Positions 11,176 through 21,391 of a DNA stretch of 64,000 bases are shown piece after piece. Position 1 is the stretch's first letter, and the number at the start of each line of letters is the position of its first letter. Location: the NCBI GenBank assembly GCA_020746875.1, contig JAGTJL010000016.1, positions 744,001-808,000 of the forward strand. The letters are read 5' to 3'. The notes under the pieces were generated by a model. That model saw only the letters and a program-made list of their open reading frames with translations, had not been told where the DNA came from and did no database searches. Origin of the DNA: Rhexocercosporidium sp. MPI-PUGE-AT-0058 (Eukaryota; Ascomycota; Leotiomycetes; Helotiales). Position numbers and translations under genes: made by a program.

Positions 11176-11882
11176 AATGCGATTGCTTTAGAAGATAGCC
11201 CCTTTATAACCAAAGAGCATATCATACCCTGCTCATACATCTGCGAAGACTTCACGACGACGACGACGAGCGGCAGGAGGCGTGGCTGATGCGTGTCAAG
11301 CAGTATATATCGGTTGAGAATCAGGATCCAAGAAAGGGAGATATTACGATTATGGGGAGTTGTGGGAGTGGGGTTTAAAAGGTATACCTGTTTATACCAG
11401 CTTCAAGTTTTCTTCTTATGAGGGTGTTAAGGTTGGCCTTTGCATGAGATGAGATGAGAACTTTACATATAACCATCCAAAGCTGTCTAACCCATCTAAG
11501 AACTCTAATAACCCTGCTAAGCCAACCTCCAGCACATCCTCTTTATGTGCAACTTCCGTATCCGCTCAATTTGGGTCCATTTATCTACAACAGCGGCTCC
11601 AATACTCACCATAAGCCCACCCTAATCCACGACCGCATCTCCTCAAAGTAATCCGCTCCCAGATCCTGCAGCCAATAACAGAAGTTGGATACTCGATAGG
11701 CTTGTCGCAGCTCGCTGTGGCGTCTGTATCTCATCCGAGGCTGTTTGAGGTGTTGGTGTTGATAAATCCTATTCTGTGCCGGACAAGGAGACGGCGGCAG
11801 CGAAGTGGGAGAAGAGGGCGGGTGAGTGTGGTAGAGGGTTTGAAGGGCAAGTTGTGATTGACAGGATTGTGCGGATGGCTTA
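11176..11882 (+). pseudogene. Decayed alpha/beta-hydrolase gene
   Basis: Pieces of a fungal alpha/beta-hydrolase appear in order but in different frames with stops between them. An N-terminal piece reads FITKEHIIPC. Next come KQYISVENQDP and RKGDITIMG, cut by TAA shortly after. Then RIRSIW in a third position. Last is the nucleophile-elbow block VGYSIGLSQLAVASVSHPRLF followed by a VLVLINPI strand. The colinear order and spacing fit one ancestral gene of about 300 codons. The nucleophile Ser survives in the elbow, but no single transcript could encode a full domain. Family assignment rests on recalled motifs. Boundaries are approximate. I see no transposon next to it. Confidence 0.6.
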
Positions 11883-12278
11883 GATGGAAGATTTCATGCT
11901 TCTGAGTTTTGAAATAAGATGGATAAGAGGCGTTTGCATGATGTTGATTTCCATGGCAGATTCGCTTCCTGAAACACCAGCTCTTTGAAGCGTGTTTACT
12001 TTGTTATATGGCTTTGCCTCCTCGCTTACCACAAGCTCCTTACAGTAGCGAGAACAGCGGACAATAGTGTAACCATATGAATCTTCTCATTGAAGGAGAA
12101 ACAAAAAGCCAGCCAAAATAATCCAAGTATTCAAGGGAGGTATGTGGTTTAGAAGTACTGCAAATTATGTAGGTTTGGCTATCTATCAGGGGCACCAGCC
12201 ACGATACTCCTAATTTGCGCTACGTGTATCTCGTGAATTCATTCCGTGAAATGTAATCAGAAAAATCAATAAATACCC
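11883..12278. other. Gene-free spacer
   Basis: Region between the hydrolase pseudogene and the 3' end of the gamma-glutamyltranspeptidase gene. No coding signal seen. Confidence 0.5.
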
Positions 12279-14195
12279 CTAAACGGCATATCCAGCGCTG
12301 TTTAGTTGTCTAGGTTCACCAGCCGCCTCAAAAGTACCATTCTTCAAAACCCGAAGAGCCTGAGCTGTCGTACTTCCAGGCGCGATAAAACTGATACTCG
12401 AGCCAAGACCTGCCAAAAAAAGCAGTAGTCTGATTATTGTAGCCCTTGATGCCCTGGAACTCGCTGGCATACTCAAAGGAGACTGTGTTGGGGGAGAGCT
12501 GATCGTGCATGCGGGGCTCGGCGAGGGCTTGGGCGGATGTCATATTTTGGTCGAGGGTGTGCCAGAGATGCTGGATGATTTCAGTGATGATGCGAGATCC
12601 ACCCGCCGAGGCGTGAGATATATATACGCTGCCGTCAGCGCGTTCGACGATGGTGGGGGAGATGGAGGAGAGGGGTCGCTTGAAGGGTCTGATGAAATTG
12701 GCTTCGTTGGGGATGAAGCCGAATGCGTTGGTGGTGTTTGGGATGCTAAAATCTACGGGTTGTTAGCTCGGATGGATATGTGTAGAGGTGGAGGGAGAAT
12801 ATTACCATTCATTTCATTGTTCATGATGATGCCAGTCTCTGGAACCATAAGCCTACTACCAAAAATGGTGTTGATGGTTGAAGTCATGGCAATGGTCAAA
12901 CCGCTATTATCAGAAGCAACACTAGCAGAAGTCCCATCGTCTGTCAAGATCTCATATCCAGATGGATTGTAGGCAGTGATGTTTAATGTACGATCTGGTT
13001 GGATGAGACCTCTCACCTCGGTAGCGGTGGCATCGGAGTACATTGCTCTCTGGTAGGTGGTGATGTTGGAGAGGAAAGCTGGGTCTCCAAGCAGAGTTCG
13101 TTGACCGTAGGCAAACCGCATGGCTTCGTCGAGGTAGTGGACCGAGAGGTTCAGGTTTGATGGTGTTGACATGTCGTATCCTTCAATGATTTTCATGACG
13201 CTAGATACCACAGCTCCACTGGAAGGGGCACTACCAGTATGGATCTATGAGAGAGTCAGTGGTGAAACTTGGAGTAAGTTTTGAAATTCAAGCCATTTCC
13301 AGACATGTGCGTAAGACATGTGCCCAGGGGAGAGGAATGAACCTTGGGAGGAAACCCACCTTGAATCCTCTGTACGTGATGTTTGAAGTCGGTCTGATCT
13401 CTGCAGTGTAATTTGCTAGATCGGAAAGTGACATAGTCCCATTCGACGCCTGCAACGCCTTGATGATGGTTGCTGCAATCCATCCGTGGTAATAAGCATC
13501 AGGACCCTCGTTCGCAATACACTCAAGAGCATCAGCATAACGCTTTCGAGTCATTGTGTCGCCTAAGCCGAGTCTAGTTCCATTTGGCGCAAAGTCGATA
13601 GCCCAAGTCTTATCAGTTACCATAAACGTGCTTGATCCCATATATCGCACCAGATCCTCCGTGACTGGAAAGCCATATCTGGCAACCTTGACAGAAGGTA
13701 TGATGAGTTTTTTCCAGGGCAAACAACCATATTTCTTATGGATGTATTCGAGGCCGCGAACTTCGCCGGGGACACCACTTGCCAAGCCTCCGTAGAGGGA
13801 GTAATTGGAGTTTGAAAGAGGAGGTGAGTACATGGTCTCGAAAGCAGCAGCCGGGGCCATCTCTCGGAAATCCACGAATTCGTAGGTTCCGTTCTTGGAC
13901 CGGACTGTAGCGAAACCACCACCACCAAGACCTGAGTGATACATGCCAATTACACCTACACAGAATTGTGTGGCTACGATCTGGAAGGACTTAGCATTTA
14001 TTTGATTGGTGAGGGGAGGGTGACTTGACTTACAGCATCGGCGGCATTTCCACCACTCTTCAAGATGTCTGTTCCGATCTTCGAGCAGACTGCGCTCTCT
14101 GATGCAACAGCTCCTAGCTTTGCATCGGTGTTCTTGGGGTGGGCAGATACGAGGTGGGCGGCGAGGCCGATGAGGAGAGTTTTCAAGAAGCGCAT
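12279..14195 (-). CDS. Secreted gamma-glutamyltranspeptidase, with one-base frameshift near the C-terminus
   Basis: Four exons, 14195-14034, 13980-13360, 13244-12806 and 12752-12279, with introns of 53, 115 and 53 bp. The enzyme removes the gamma-glutamyl group of glutathione and related compounds. Residues 1-18 form a signal peptide. SGGNAADA and MYHSGLGGGG mark the large subunit; the autocleavage and catalytic Thr lies in DDGTSASV (about residue 366), and VPETGIIMNNEM follows it. The summed coding length is one base over a multiple of three. The shift falls in a seven-A run at 12415-12421: upstream the frame reads YNNQTTAFF, while the conserved ending (FIAPGSTTAQALR, GTFEAAGEPRQ) is in the next frame. 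As written the protein is 548 aa with a foreign tail ending at 12328; the family-like version would be 564 aa. Sequencing error or a recent mutation are both possible. Confidence 0.85.
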
Positions 14196-14677
14196 CTTGA
14201 CAGAAGGCCGGGGCAGGGTAGCGGCCTGAGGAACGAGAGGATGGAAGGGGTTGAAGAAGAAGGATGGAAAGGAGGGGATTGAGGCCTTTTTGTTTTGTCA
14301 AGGATAGTGGGATGAGCCGTTGATTAGTTAGTCCGAACGAACCACGGGTAGAAGTATAATTAAGTAAGTACCTTAGTGGGGTTCCTGGGTTGGGGTCAAG
14401 GTGAGTAGGCCGTAGGGAATTGGAAGATTGCTAATCAGATTAAGGCTGGCGCACACTTCATCATATAGGTAGCATGGGCTGGATGATCTTGAGATCGTGA
14501 ATGCCGCAGGAGAATATCAAGAACCGAGAGACCGAGAACAGCGAATGCTTTATTTACTACAACAGTCAACGGATCTTATGGCCGAGTATGCCCACCGAGC
14601 CATCTTATCTTGTCTTGTCTGCGTGAAAGAGGCCGAGTGAATATATCGGGCCGGCAGTAGACACAAAACAATTGTTC

Positions 14678-14734
<57 letters not shown>

Positions 14735-15270
14735 TCCTTCTTACCTTCTGTACCCTTTCAACTCAATTCAACATGCAAAGAAAATGGAAGCTAATTACCT
14801 ATTCAAGAAGCTGCTAGCTTCGAAGCTTTGGGCTCGCAGATAAGCGACGTAAGTGGTGGTCCACCCCGCACAATCCCTGGCTTGGAGCTGCCTATCAAAA
14901 TGCCCGCCGTGTCCGGGTGCCTGCACTTCGGGTGAATGTGGGGAAGCAGGAGATGAATGGGAGTGAAGAGCCTCGTCAGCCTTCAAGATGTAACGAGAGA
15001 ATCTGAGCTGGAAGGTGGGAGGAGGTGACTTGAGGTGGAATGTCGTGTAGACGTGGTTGTGAGTCCGAGGCAAGTCAAAAGTCACAAGGGGAAGAGAATC
15101 GAGGAAGGAATCGCAAGGCACAGTAAACAAAGCAGTCTATCTTCCAATATGACAAATGTCCCGAAGTGATGTTTGTCGATGTTCAAGTCGAGTAACTCGA
15201 GTAACTCGTATCCGTGGTATCTCCTCACGACAACTCTATACAAGCATAAGTATGCTTGAGGCCCAGCCCC
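14196..15270. other. Gene-free spacer with TTTC microsatellite
   Basis: Promoter side of the gamma-glutamyltranspeptidase gene on the left and 3' flank of the membrane-protein gene on the right. Contains a TTTC repeat at about 14681-14736. A 111-codon minus-strand open frame at 14795-15130 shows no motif and was not accepted. Confidence 0.5.
14681..14736 (+). repeat. TTTC tetranucleotide microsatellite
   Basis: About 14 tandem TTTC units with no interruptions, in the gap upstream of the gamma-glutamyltranspeptidase gene. Confidence 0.95.
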
Positions 15271-16370
15271 TCAAAAGCCCAGTCCACCTCCAACCCAAAG
15301 CTCACAAACCTCTGCCCCACAAAGCCAGAGCCCCAACCATATATTCCTCTGAACAGCCACCCTCCCGCTCATCTCATTCCACAACCAATCGACATTTCTC
15401 AGATCCGAGATATGCCAGACGTTATTCACTATCCAGACGCCAACGCCAAGAATCCAGAAATGTGGTGATTTGTGCGTCTGGTAGCTGTAGATGGAGAGGG
15501 TCGTGAGTTGGAGGAGGGAGAGGAGGGTGAGTGTCAGGTGGGTGGTTGGGGAGGGGGAGAGATAGTGGGTTGACGCTAGGGCGGAGTGGGTACTGTCCTG
15601 TAGTTGGGCGTGGTTAGATTGAGTGAATTTGGAAGGAGGGGGAGCAGATGTACCATGGCTTTGTGGAGGATGTCGATATAGATGATCCAGAAGATCGTGA
15701 ATAGACCGATGAGGATTATCTCTTCTCTCCATTCCATCTTTCTGCCACTGCTTATCCACGCTGGGAGAAGCACGGACGCAACCGAAGAAGATAGAACGAG
15801 CTGCCGGAGAGCCTTGGTTCGCTTTACGAGTGGGTAGAGTGAGCTCATGATGAAGCTCGGGAGCCAGAGAAGGAGGAAATCTTGTCCTTGGACGTAGTAT
15901 ATTGTAGCCACTGTTCCAGAGACCCGGCATAGATACACTACGAAAAGAAAGACATTCCGTGATGGTGTTCGGGGCGGGTCTTCATCAGAACTTCGATTAA
16001 ATAGATTACTGTGAATGTTAGTAGATGACCTGAAGGTGGAACTACCAACATACTTGAGTGTGCAGTGAAACGAGTAGATCAACGCAACGACGAGAAAGTT
16101 TTTGAGGAGCAGCATAAAGAAGTCCCCAGCTTGAACTAGTTTTCCTGACGTATGGCAAGCGAGACAAGTCGTCCAGACTATGATGAATAAGAAACAGCCT
16201 GAGTCAAGTTTGTTAAATTGAGTTGGCGATCACCTACCTGTGGGACACCAAGCTATGAAAAGAAGAGCGGGGTTGGGGAGGAGGAAGACATCCCTTAAAA
16301 CACGGCGGAAATATGATGTATCTTTAGATTCGTGAAGGCCGCTTCGAGCCAGAGAGCATGGCCTGCCCAT
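15271..16370 (-). CDS. Polytopic membrane protein of unknown function
   Basis: Four exons, 16370-16238, 16198-16054, 16008-15654 and 15597-15271, joined by short introns of 39, 45 and 56 bp; all junctions keep frame and give 319 aa. Seven to nine hydrophobic segments cover almost the whole length, for example around LLFIAWCPTGCFLFIIVW, NVFLFVVYLCRVSG, EIILIGLFTIFWIIYID and FWILGVGVWIVNNVW. There is no cleaved signal and no catalytic motif that I can name. Conserved-looking Trp, Asp and Arg residues sit near the membrane borders. The architecture is like that of small fungal integral membrane enzymes or transporters, but I do not recognise the family and assign no reaction. The 39-bp intron is at the short end of the range for fungi. 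Confidence 0.75.
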
Positions 16371-17678
16371 GATATATTTATGTCGGAATTAGAATTAACT
16401 TCAGAATAAATGAGAGAGACAGATCAAAATAAAAACAAAGGGGTATCGACTGAGCACCTAAACAAGCAAAATGAAACTCGAAATATCATGAATTCTCATG
16501 TGAGGCTAAAACAGCGACAAAGACAACTTTATACAAAGAGCCAACTCCAACCCAGTACATTCACCAGCGTGACAACAAGACCTAGAATGAAGAAATGCTG
16601 TAAGCTAGGGTATGATTGGGCAATCCAGGCATGGTACAGAAAAATGTGCCCACGTTTCGTGCTGGCACTGTTGAGATCTCCACTTTTTGGGCGTTCACCG
16701 ACAATTGGGATGCTGGAAAAGGGAAGGCTGGTGCTCGCTGATGCAGGGACACATGACATCGTGGGATCATTTGTTGGGGAATGTTACAGATGTGATGGAT
16801 TTGCGCCTGTCGCTTGCTTGTGTGATGATGGTGATGGATGTGGGTAGGTGGAGTTGAAGGTTGTCACTTACTGTGGGCTGGAGAATGAACGACATCAGAC
16901 GCGGAAGCTACCCGATCGATATAAGCACAGCACAGCTGACGGCAGTAGAAAAGCGGTAAGGATGCGAGAGGCTAATTCAATAAGGAATCGAGATTTGAAA
17001 ATTAGGAGACGTGAAAGGGACTCTGATTAGAAGAAACCTATTCGAGCACAGATCGTACCTGGGCGAATCCAGAATGTCTGAATGTGCGTGCGGCTGCTCG
17101 GAGCGGTCCGCAAGTCAAATCAGAAGAGAGCGGAAAACCCACCACCTCCCCATCCATCCCATCAAGGATACGCGCGACGCGCATGACATATATTATATAC
17201 CTCACGGTCAGGTCGCGAAAAGGACGAACAGACAAATGAAGGGACGGGTCACATGATATCAATTCCAGCCACTCAACCGGCAGCGCTTCCCAGCAGCCAA
17301 AGGGTCGGCGAAAGGGCGTTTGCTGTCCCGCTCTCACCAATCAGCAGTCCCATCACACTGCATCCTGCCGCTGACATGGATTCTCCCCAGGGTCAAGGAC
17401 CGTGACTCGCTGGGCCAGATCTATTTCTAGACTCTCCCGCACTATCGCAATCAGACGCACATGTCGAAATCAGACCATCGGCGCTTGCTATTATCGGCTG
17501 GGGGAGTCTGCAGCAATGGTTCAGAAATGGGAAAATTGTATAACAGCTTGAGGGTGCCTCCTAGCCGGTACCATGGTCCCAAACGTACGGAGCTGGTCCC
17601 TTTGTATCTATCTCGATTACTTGCTTGTACTTGAGGGATTCGAGGTAGTATCTGGAATACTCGTCCATCGTCTTCAAG
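16371..17678. other. Spacer between divergent genes
   Basis: Shared upstream region of a minus-strand membrane-protein gene and a plus-strand 580-aa gene. The only frame worth noting is a 76-codon minus-strand frame with a hydrophobic C-terminus, listed separately. Confidence 0.5.
16529..16759 (-). CDS. Possible 76-aa tail-anchored membrane peptide
   Basis: An uninterrupted ATG-to-stop frame on the minus strand. The N-terminal 45 residues are Ser/Pro/Lys-containing and soluble. The last 20 (FFILGLVVTLVNVLGWSWLF) form a clean hydrophobic helix ending one residue before the stop. That layout matches tail-anchored proteins, and the hydrophobic pattern is unusual for random sequence. A GTAAGT lies upstream in what would be the 5' leader. 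No homologue recognised; it could be chance. Confidence 0.35.
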   Translation of the reverse strand: MSCVPASASTSLPFSSIPIVGERPKSGDLNSASTKRGHIFLYHAWIAQSYPSLQHFFILGLVVTLVNVLGWSWLFV

Positions 17679-19421
17679 ATGCCTGATAATAAGCCTGTGA
17701 ATATGGGACTGAAGTTGTTCCCACCTACACCAAAGGAGAAGACGAACCCTTCGAGGAAACCGAGTGTTCGTCGACATGCTGTCATCCCTCAGTCGCCCGA
17801 ATCATCTTTTGAAAGATCAACGTCTCCGGCCTTTGGGACAGACGGACGGCAATCCGCTCTCGACGGCCGACAGTCGGCATCAGGAGGTCGACAGACTCCT
17901 CAGAATGGCAATGGGAGACAGACCCCTCAATTCGACCAGACTTCGCCTATCACCACCCCTCCACAGGCCCACTTTGGTTCAGATATTCCTCGATCACACA
18001 CCTCTTTCTCCGAAGCTCCTACGCTTGTCCGAAGCAACAGCAATTCCTCGAATAGCTCCAATGCGAAGGTTGCAGCAAATGGGTCCCCGCAGAGGGGTGA
18101 GCCGCCTGTGATGCGATCCCTCTTTCCCAGATACAATCCCCAAATCGCTCTGGAACACCAAGCGTACTTTCCAACACAAACGAGTCCCACGCACATTCCA
18201 CCATCAAATATCAATCGAAGGCCATACTCCCCAAGCATCAGCGAGAGAAGTATTGCAGGCCTGCAAAGTCCCATGCCAGTAGGCATAGCACCGGGACGAT
18301 TTCCCAAAGGAGTGCAGGATGAGACCATACTTGAGCCTTCCTCCAATGACGAGCTTAAGGAGTTCTGGAAAGTTGTTAATGGCTGGAGAGTCTCGTCTTC
18401 GGAAGGACGTCGGTTTTGCTTGAAGATGACCAGCGATGTCGATGAACCAGTCCACACCCTCTCATCTGCAACGCAGCCATTCTACACTCTTCGTCTCATC
18501 CCCACATCTACCTCAGCACAAATGACAATGCTTCGCCACGACCCAAACAAACCCCCTAAAGGCACTGGCTCGCCTAAACTCGGCTCTTCCTCAAAGCCAA
18601 ACCAAGGATCAGAAGTCATGAGCACCACACTCGAAGAGACTGCTCGGCGTCTACCACCAAACGACGGGCTCGTCGCCCTCCTCTATCCACGTGCTGCTTC
18701 AGACATGGTCATCGAGCTCGCGAACAAGTCGAACCGGGCAGATAGCGATCAAGTCATTGCAGCAGCCGAGCGAGAGTGCGGACGTCTAGTCTGGGACGAA
18801 GATAGCAGAAAATACTACCTCGTACACCCAGCGATCCCCACACCATTCGTCGTCTCCATACACTCATCACCCGCCTGGTCCCGCGTAGAGTACACGCTTG
18901 AGCACGCTGAGCTGCCACATAACATCGTCCGCCTAGTGCGCGATGGCTCTGGTTCCGGATACCTGGAAATCGATACCGCTGTGGCTGCTCGAATCGATTG
19001 CTTTTACGTCGTCGATGTTGCGATTTGCGCTATTATGTTAGTAGCCGTTACCGAGGAGAAGACGAGGAATGTCGAGAGATTTGAGGCTCCGCCTTCGATT
19101 GCGCCTGGGTCGCCCATGTCGCCAGATCTGCAATCCTCCTCGTGGGGGATCAAAGGGAAGGGGAAAGGCAAAGAGAAGAAAGAGAAGAAGCCTAAGAAAG
19201 AGGTGAAGATGGAAGAATTCGAACTGGATCTCGAAAGCCAGAGCAGTGTTAAGGACGAGAAGAAGAAGCAGAAAGAAGAGAAGGTTCCGGGATGCTTGGG
19301 CTTAATCTGGATGATGATCAAGTGTTTGGTGTGGAGTATAACGATGTTTTTCAAGGCGCTGGCCAAGATCATAATTTTCATCAGCAGGTGTCTGACAAGG
19401 AGTAAGAAATCATCTGTATGA
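17679..19421 (+). CDS. Conserved fungal protein with disordered N-terminus and hydrophobic C-terminal segment
   Basis: A single exon of 580 aa, starting at an ATG in a TCAAG context. It opens with a basic, Pro/Ser-rich segment containing GLKLFPPTPKEK, followed by roughly 200 disordered residues with a repeated GRQS/GRQT motif. Residues about 220-470 look folded, including DELKEFWKVVNGWRVSS and GRLVWDEDSRKYYLVHP. A highly charged Lys/Glu-rich region follows, then a hydrophobic stretch (CLGLIWMMIKCLVWSITMFF) with basic residues at the very end, consistent with a membrane anchor. Proteins with this GLxLFPP opening are often labelled acetylserotonin methyltransferase-like in fungal genomes, but I see no methyltransferase motif and do not endorse that name. 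Confidence 0.8.
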   Translation: MPDNKPVNMGLKLFPPTPKEKTNPSRKPSVRRHAVIPQSPESSFERSTSPAFGTDGRQSALDGRQSASGGRQTPQNGNGRQTPQFDQTSPITTPPQAHFGSDIPRSHTSFSEAPTLVRSNSNSSNSSNAKVAANGSPQRGEPPVMRSLFPRYNPQIALEHQAYFPTQTSPTHIPPSNINRRPYSPSISERSIAGLQSPMPVGIAPGRFPKGVQDETILEPSSNDELKEFWKVVNGWRVSSSEGRRFCLKMTSDVDEPVHTLSSATQPFYTLRLIPTSTSAQMTMLRHDPNKPPKGTGSPKLGSSSKPNQGSEVMSTTLEETARRLPPNDGLVALLYPRAASDMVIELANKSNRADSDQVIAAAERECGRLVWDEDSRKYYLVHPAIPTPFVVSIHSSPAWSRVEYTLEHAELPHNIVRLVRDGSGSGYLEIDTAVAARIDCFYVVDVAICAIMLVAVTEEKTRNVERFEAPPSIAPGSPMSPDLQSSSWGIKGKGKGKEKKEKKPKKEVKMEEFELDLESQSSVKDEKKKQKEEKVPGCLGLIWMMIKCLVWSITMFFKALAKIIIFISRCLTRSKKSSV

Positions 19422-19617
19422 AAGAGAATTCTGGAATGGCGTTTAGGAAAGGAAGGGTTTCGGGCTGGGAAGGATGGGCAGATTTCTCTTCCTCGATGTA
19501 ATTTTTCTCGCTGTGCGATCTGGGAAGAAGATTTCCTGGCGTTCGAGGCGCGCAGTGGTCGCATACAAGATCAAGCATGCACTTTTCGACATGTTCTGAT
19601 GGCCAATTAATAACATT

Positions 19618-20393
19618 TTATCTCTTGCGTTGTCGCACCTTGAACTTGACTCCTTTCTTCGTAACTCCTCCCACAGTCGGTGATTTTGCCATTCTTGCTC
19701 GCTGTAACTCCAAAGCCCGTTCCGTCTCGGTCAGAACATCTAACCGTTCGCGCGCCATGTTCAACCGGGTCTCCAGCTTGTCCGCTTCCTTTTGTTGCAT
19801 TTTCCGGAAGTTTTTTGCCTCGATATCGTCGGAATCTACCTCCTCCCCATCTGAGTCCTCATCATCCTCATCCGTACTCATAGCTACACTCTCCACTTTC
19901 CTGCGCTGTTCTTCCTCATCATCCACAAACACAACCTTCTTCCCAGCACCCTTGATTCCCATAGCCCTCCCCTCCAGCTCCTCCACGTCCTTCAGCGCCT
20001 TATTCCGCATCGTCCGTACATAACCCAGATCCTGCGTCTTAAATAACCTCACAGCCTCTTGACTCAGCGCCTCATTGCCCCTATCACCATTGACCGTTCC
20101 TGTGCGATTCTTTCCCGTTGTCGCAGGACCCTTGCGGGACATCATACCGAAGTAGAATTCATCCGGATTTTTGTCGAGGACTTTTTGTTTAAGGGCCTTG
20201 AGTTTCTTCTTTTTGTCATTGAAGTCGCGCGCGCGGGCAGAATAATCCTGGATTGCTGTTAGTCTTAATTCTTTTGAAATTTGTAGAGCAAAATTACCTT
20301 GTGCTTCTCTAGTAGTCCCCATTTCTTGCGTTCTTCTGGCTGGCCCCTCTCTTTGTGATTCCGCCGTTGGACGGCATTGCGCATGGACGACAT
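19618..20393 (-). CDS. UTP11: U3 snoRNP / SSU processome protein Utp11
   Basis: Two exons, 20393-20298 and 20247-19618, with a 50-bp intron; 241 aa, close to the yeast protein. Utp11 belongs to the small-subunit processome that matures 18S rRNA in the nucleolus. The N-terminus MSSMRNAVQRRNHKERGQPE and the block after the splice, DYSARARDFNDKKKKLKALK, are near-invariant in the family, as is NPDEFYFGMMSRKGP. An acidic stretch (DEDDEDSDGEE) and a basic C-terminus (KFKVRQRKR) are also typical. The gene is tail-to-tail with the 580-aa gene, with 196 bp between stop codons, and divergent from CMC1. Confidence 0.95.
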
Positions 20394-20836
20394 TGTATTG
20401 TGATTTTATGGTATGTCCTTTGCGATTGCTGTGGATGTGGCTGTTGGGAGTCAAGGTGGTGTGGGGTATCTTGAATCTTGAAGAATTTCGAGCTTCGAAC
20501 TTTCTCAGCCTCATGGAAATGGAATTTCTAAAATCCGAAAAAGTTACGCTAGACTCCTTTGAGACACTTGGGGCACTTCAACAACGCTCGAGAGACATTA
20601 TTTTGCGAGATTCAAGACACTTTGATAACAACCTGATTGGTTTCACCAGAGATTTCTATAGATGAGCCACCTTTGCTTTGATATTGAGCAATTTTGAGAG
20701 ATTTGGAGTTGTCAGTCACGTGCTTATCTACCAGCTTCATCCGCAGCTAAAGCTTCAAAGCTTTACCTCAAAACATCCTATTTTGAAGCCCACTACCGCC
20801 AGGAACGTCAAAAGCTTTGCAGCCCGCTGCAATTAA
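20394..20836. promoter_or_regulatory. Divergent promoter between UTP11 and CMC1
   Basis: A 443-bp head-to-head gap that must hold both promoters. No open frame here has support. A short direct duplication of an AAGCTTTAC/AAGCTTCAAAG-like motif occurs around 20750-20820. Confidence 0.5.
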
Positions 20837-21391
20837 ATGGCAGCTATGGCACCTCCTACTACACAAGAGGAGGAAGTGCCTCGATTGCCTATGCCATCAA
20901 GGAATCCGCTCCCATTATCATCCGGACAAGAAGCCCAAGTTCGAGAACTATACCATGCACGGGTACGAGGGTATTGCGCAGCGGAGATCAAATGTGTGTA
21001 ACTCGCAGTTGCACGATAAAGTAATTCAAGCTAAATATAGATCTCTGCAGTATTTGCGGATTGTGCTTTAGGACGAACATTCACAGCGCCATTCAAATGC
21101 AGACCACAGAACCGAGCGATGAACACCTGCATGATAGCTCATGCCACACAAGCCGAACAAGACGCCGCGAGAGAAGAATGGTTCGGGCTACGGCTGAAGA
21201 GGCAGAAAGATAGAGAGGCGAAGGAGGCGAGGAAGAAAGAGCAGGAGAAATTCCACCGCGAGTGGTGGGGCTTACCACAAGCGGATCGGGAGGGAGACAA
21301 AGGAAGGGATGTTATGAGGAGGGCTGAGAGGGTGGGAGGGTTTCCAAAGAGTGATGATGATGGACAGCTGAGCAAGGACCGGCATCGATGA
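20837..21391 (+). CDS. CMC1: Mitochondrial COX assembly protein Cmc1 (twin CX9C)
   Basis: Two exons, 20837-20993 and 21051-21391 (57-bp intron), encode 165 aa. Cmc1 is an intermembrane-space protein imported through Mia40 that helps cytochrome c oxidase assembly. The splice creates the first twin-Cys helix: a Cys in RGYC, nine residues, then Cys in FADCALGRT. The second pair is CRPQNRAMNTC, also with nine residues between. Both CX9C motifs therefore have correct spacing, which confirms the splice junction. A charged helical C-terminus rich in Lys/Glu/Arg (RLKRQKDREAKEARKKEQEK) follows and is longer than in yeast, as is common in filamentous fungi. A second in-frame ATG lies three codons downstream. 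Confidence 0.92.

Noticed and set aside
10297..12278. Complete transposon as the cause of the hydrolase decay
   Set aside because: No terminal repeats, target-site duplications or transposase fragments could be seen.
14795..15130. 111-codon minus-strand frame
   Set aside because: No recognisable motif, no partner exons, and composition unlike neighbouring genes.
15271..15930. Reading the last exon of the membrane-protein gene as a separate 219-codon gene
   Set aside because: Its upstream part is a shadow frame; a 56-bp GT-AG intron joins the true C-terminal part in phase to the preceding exon.
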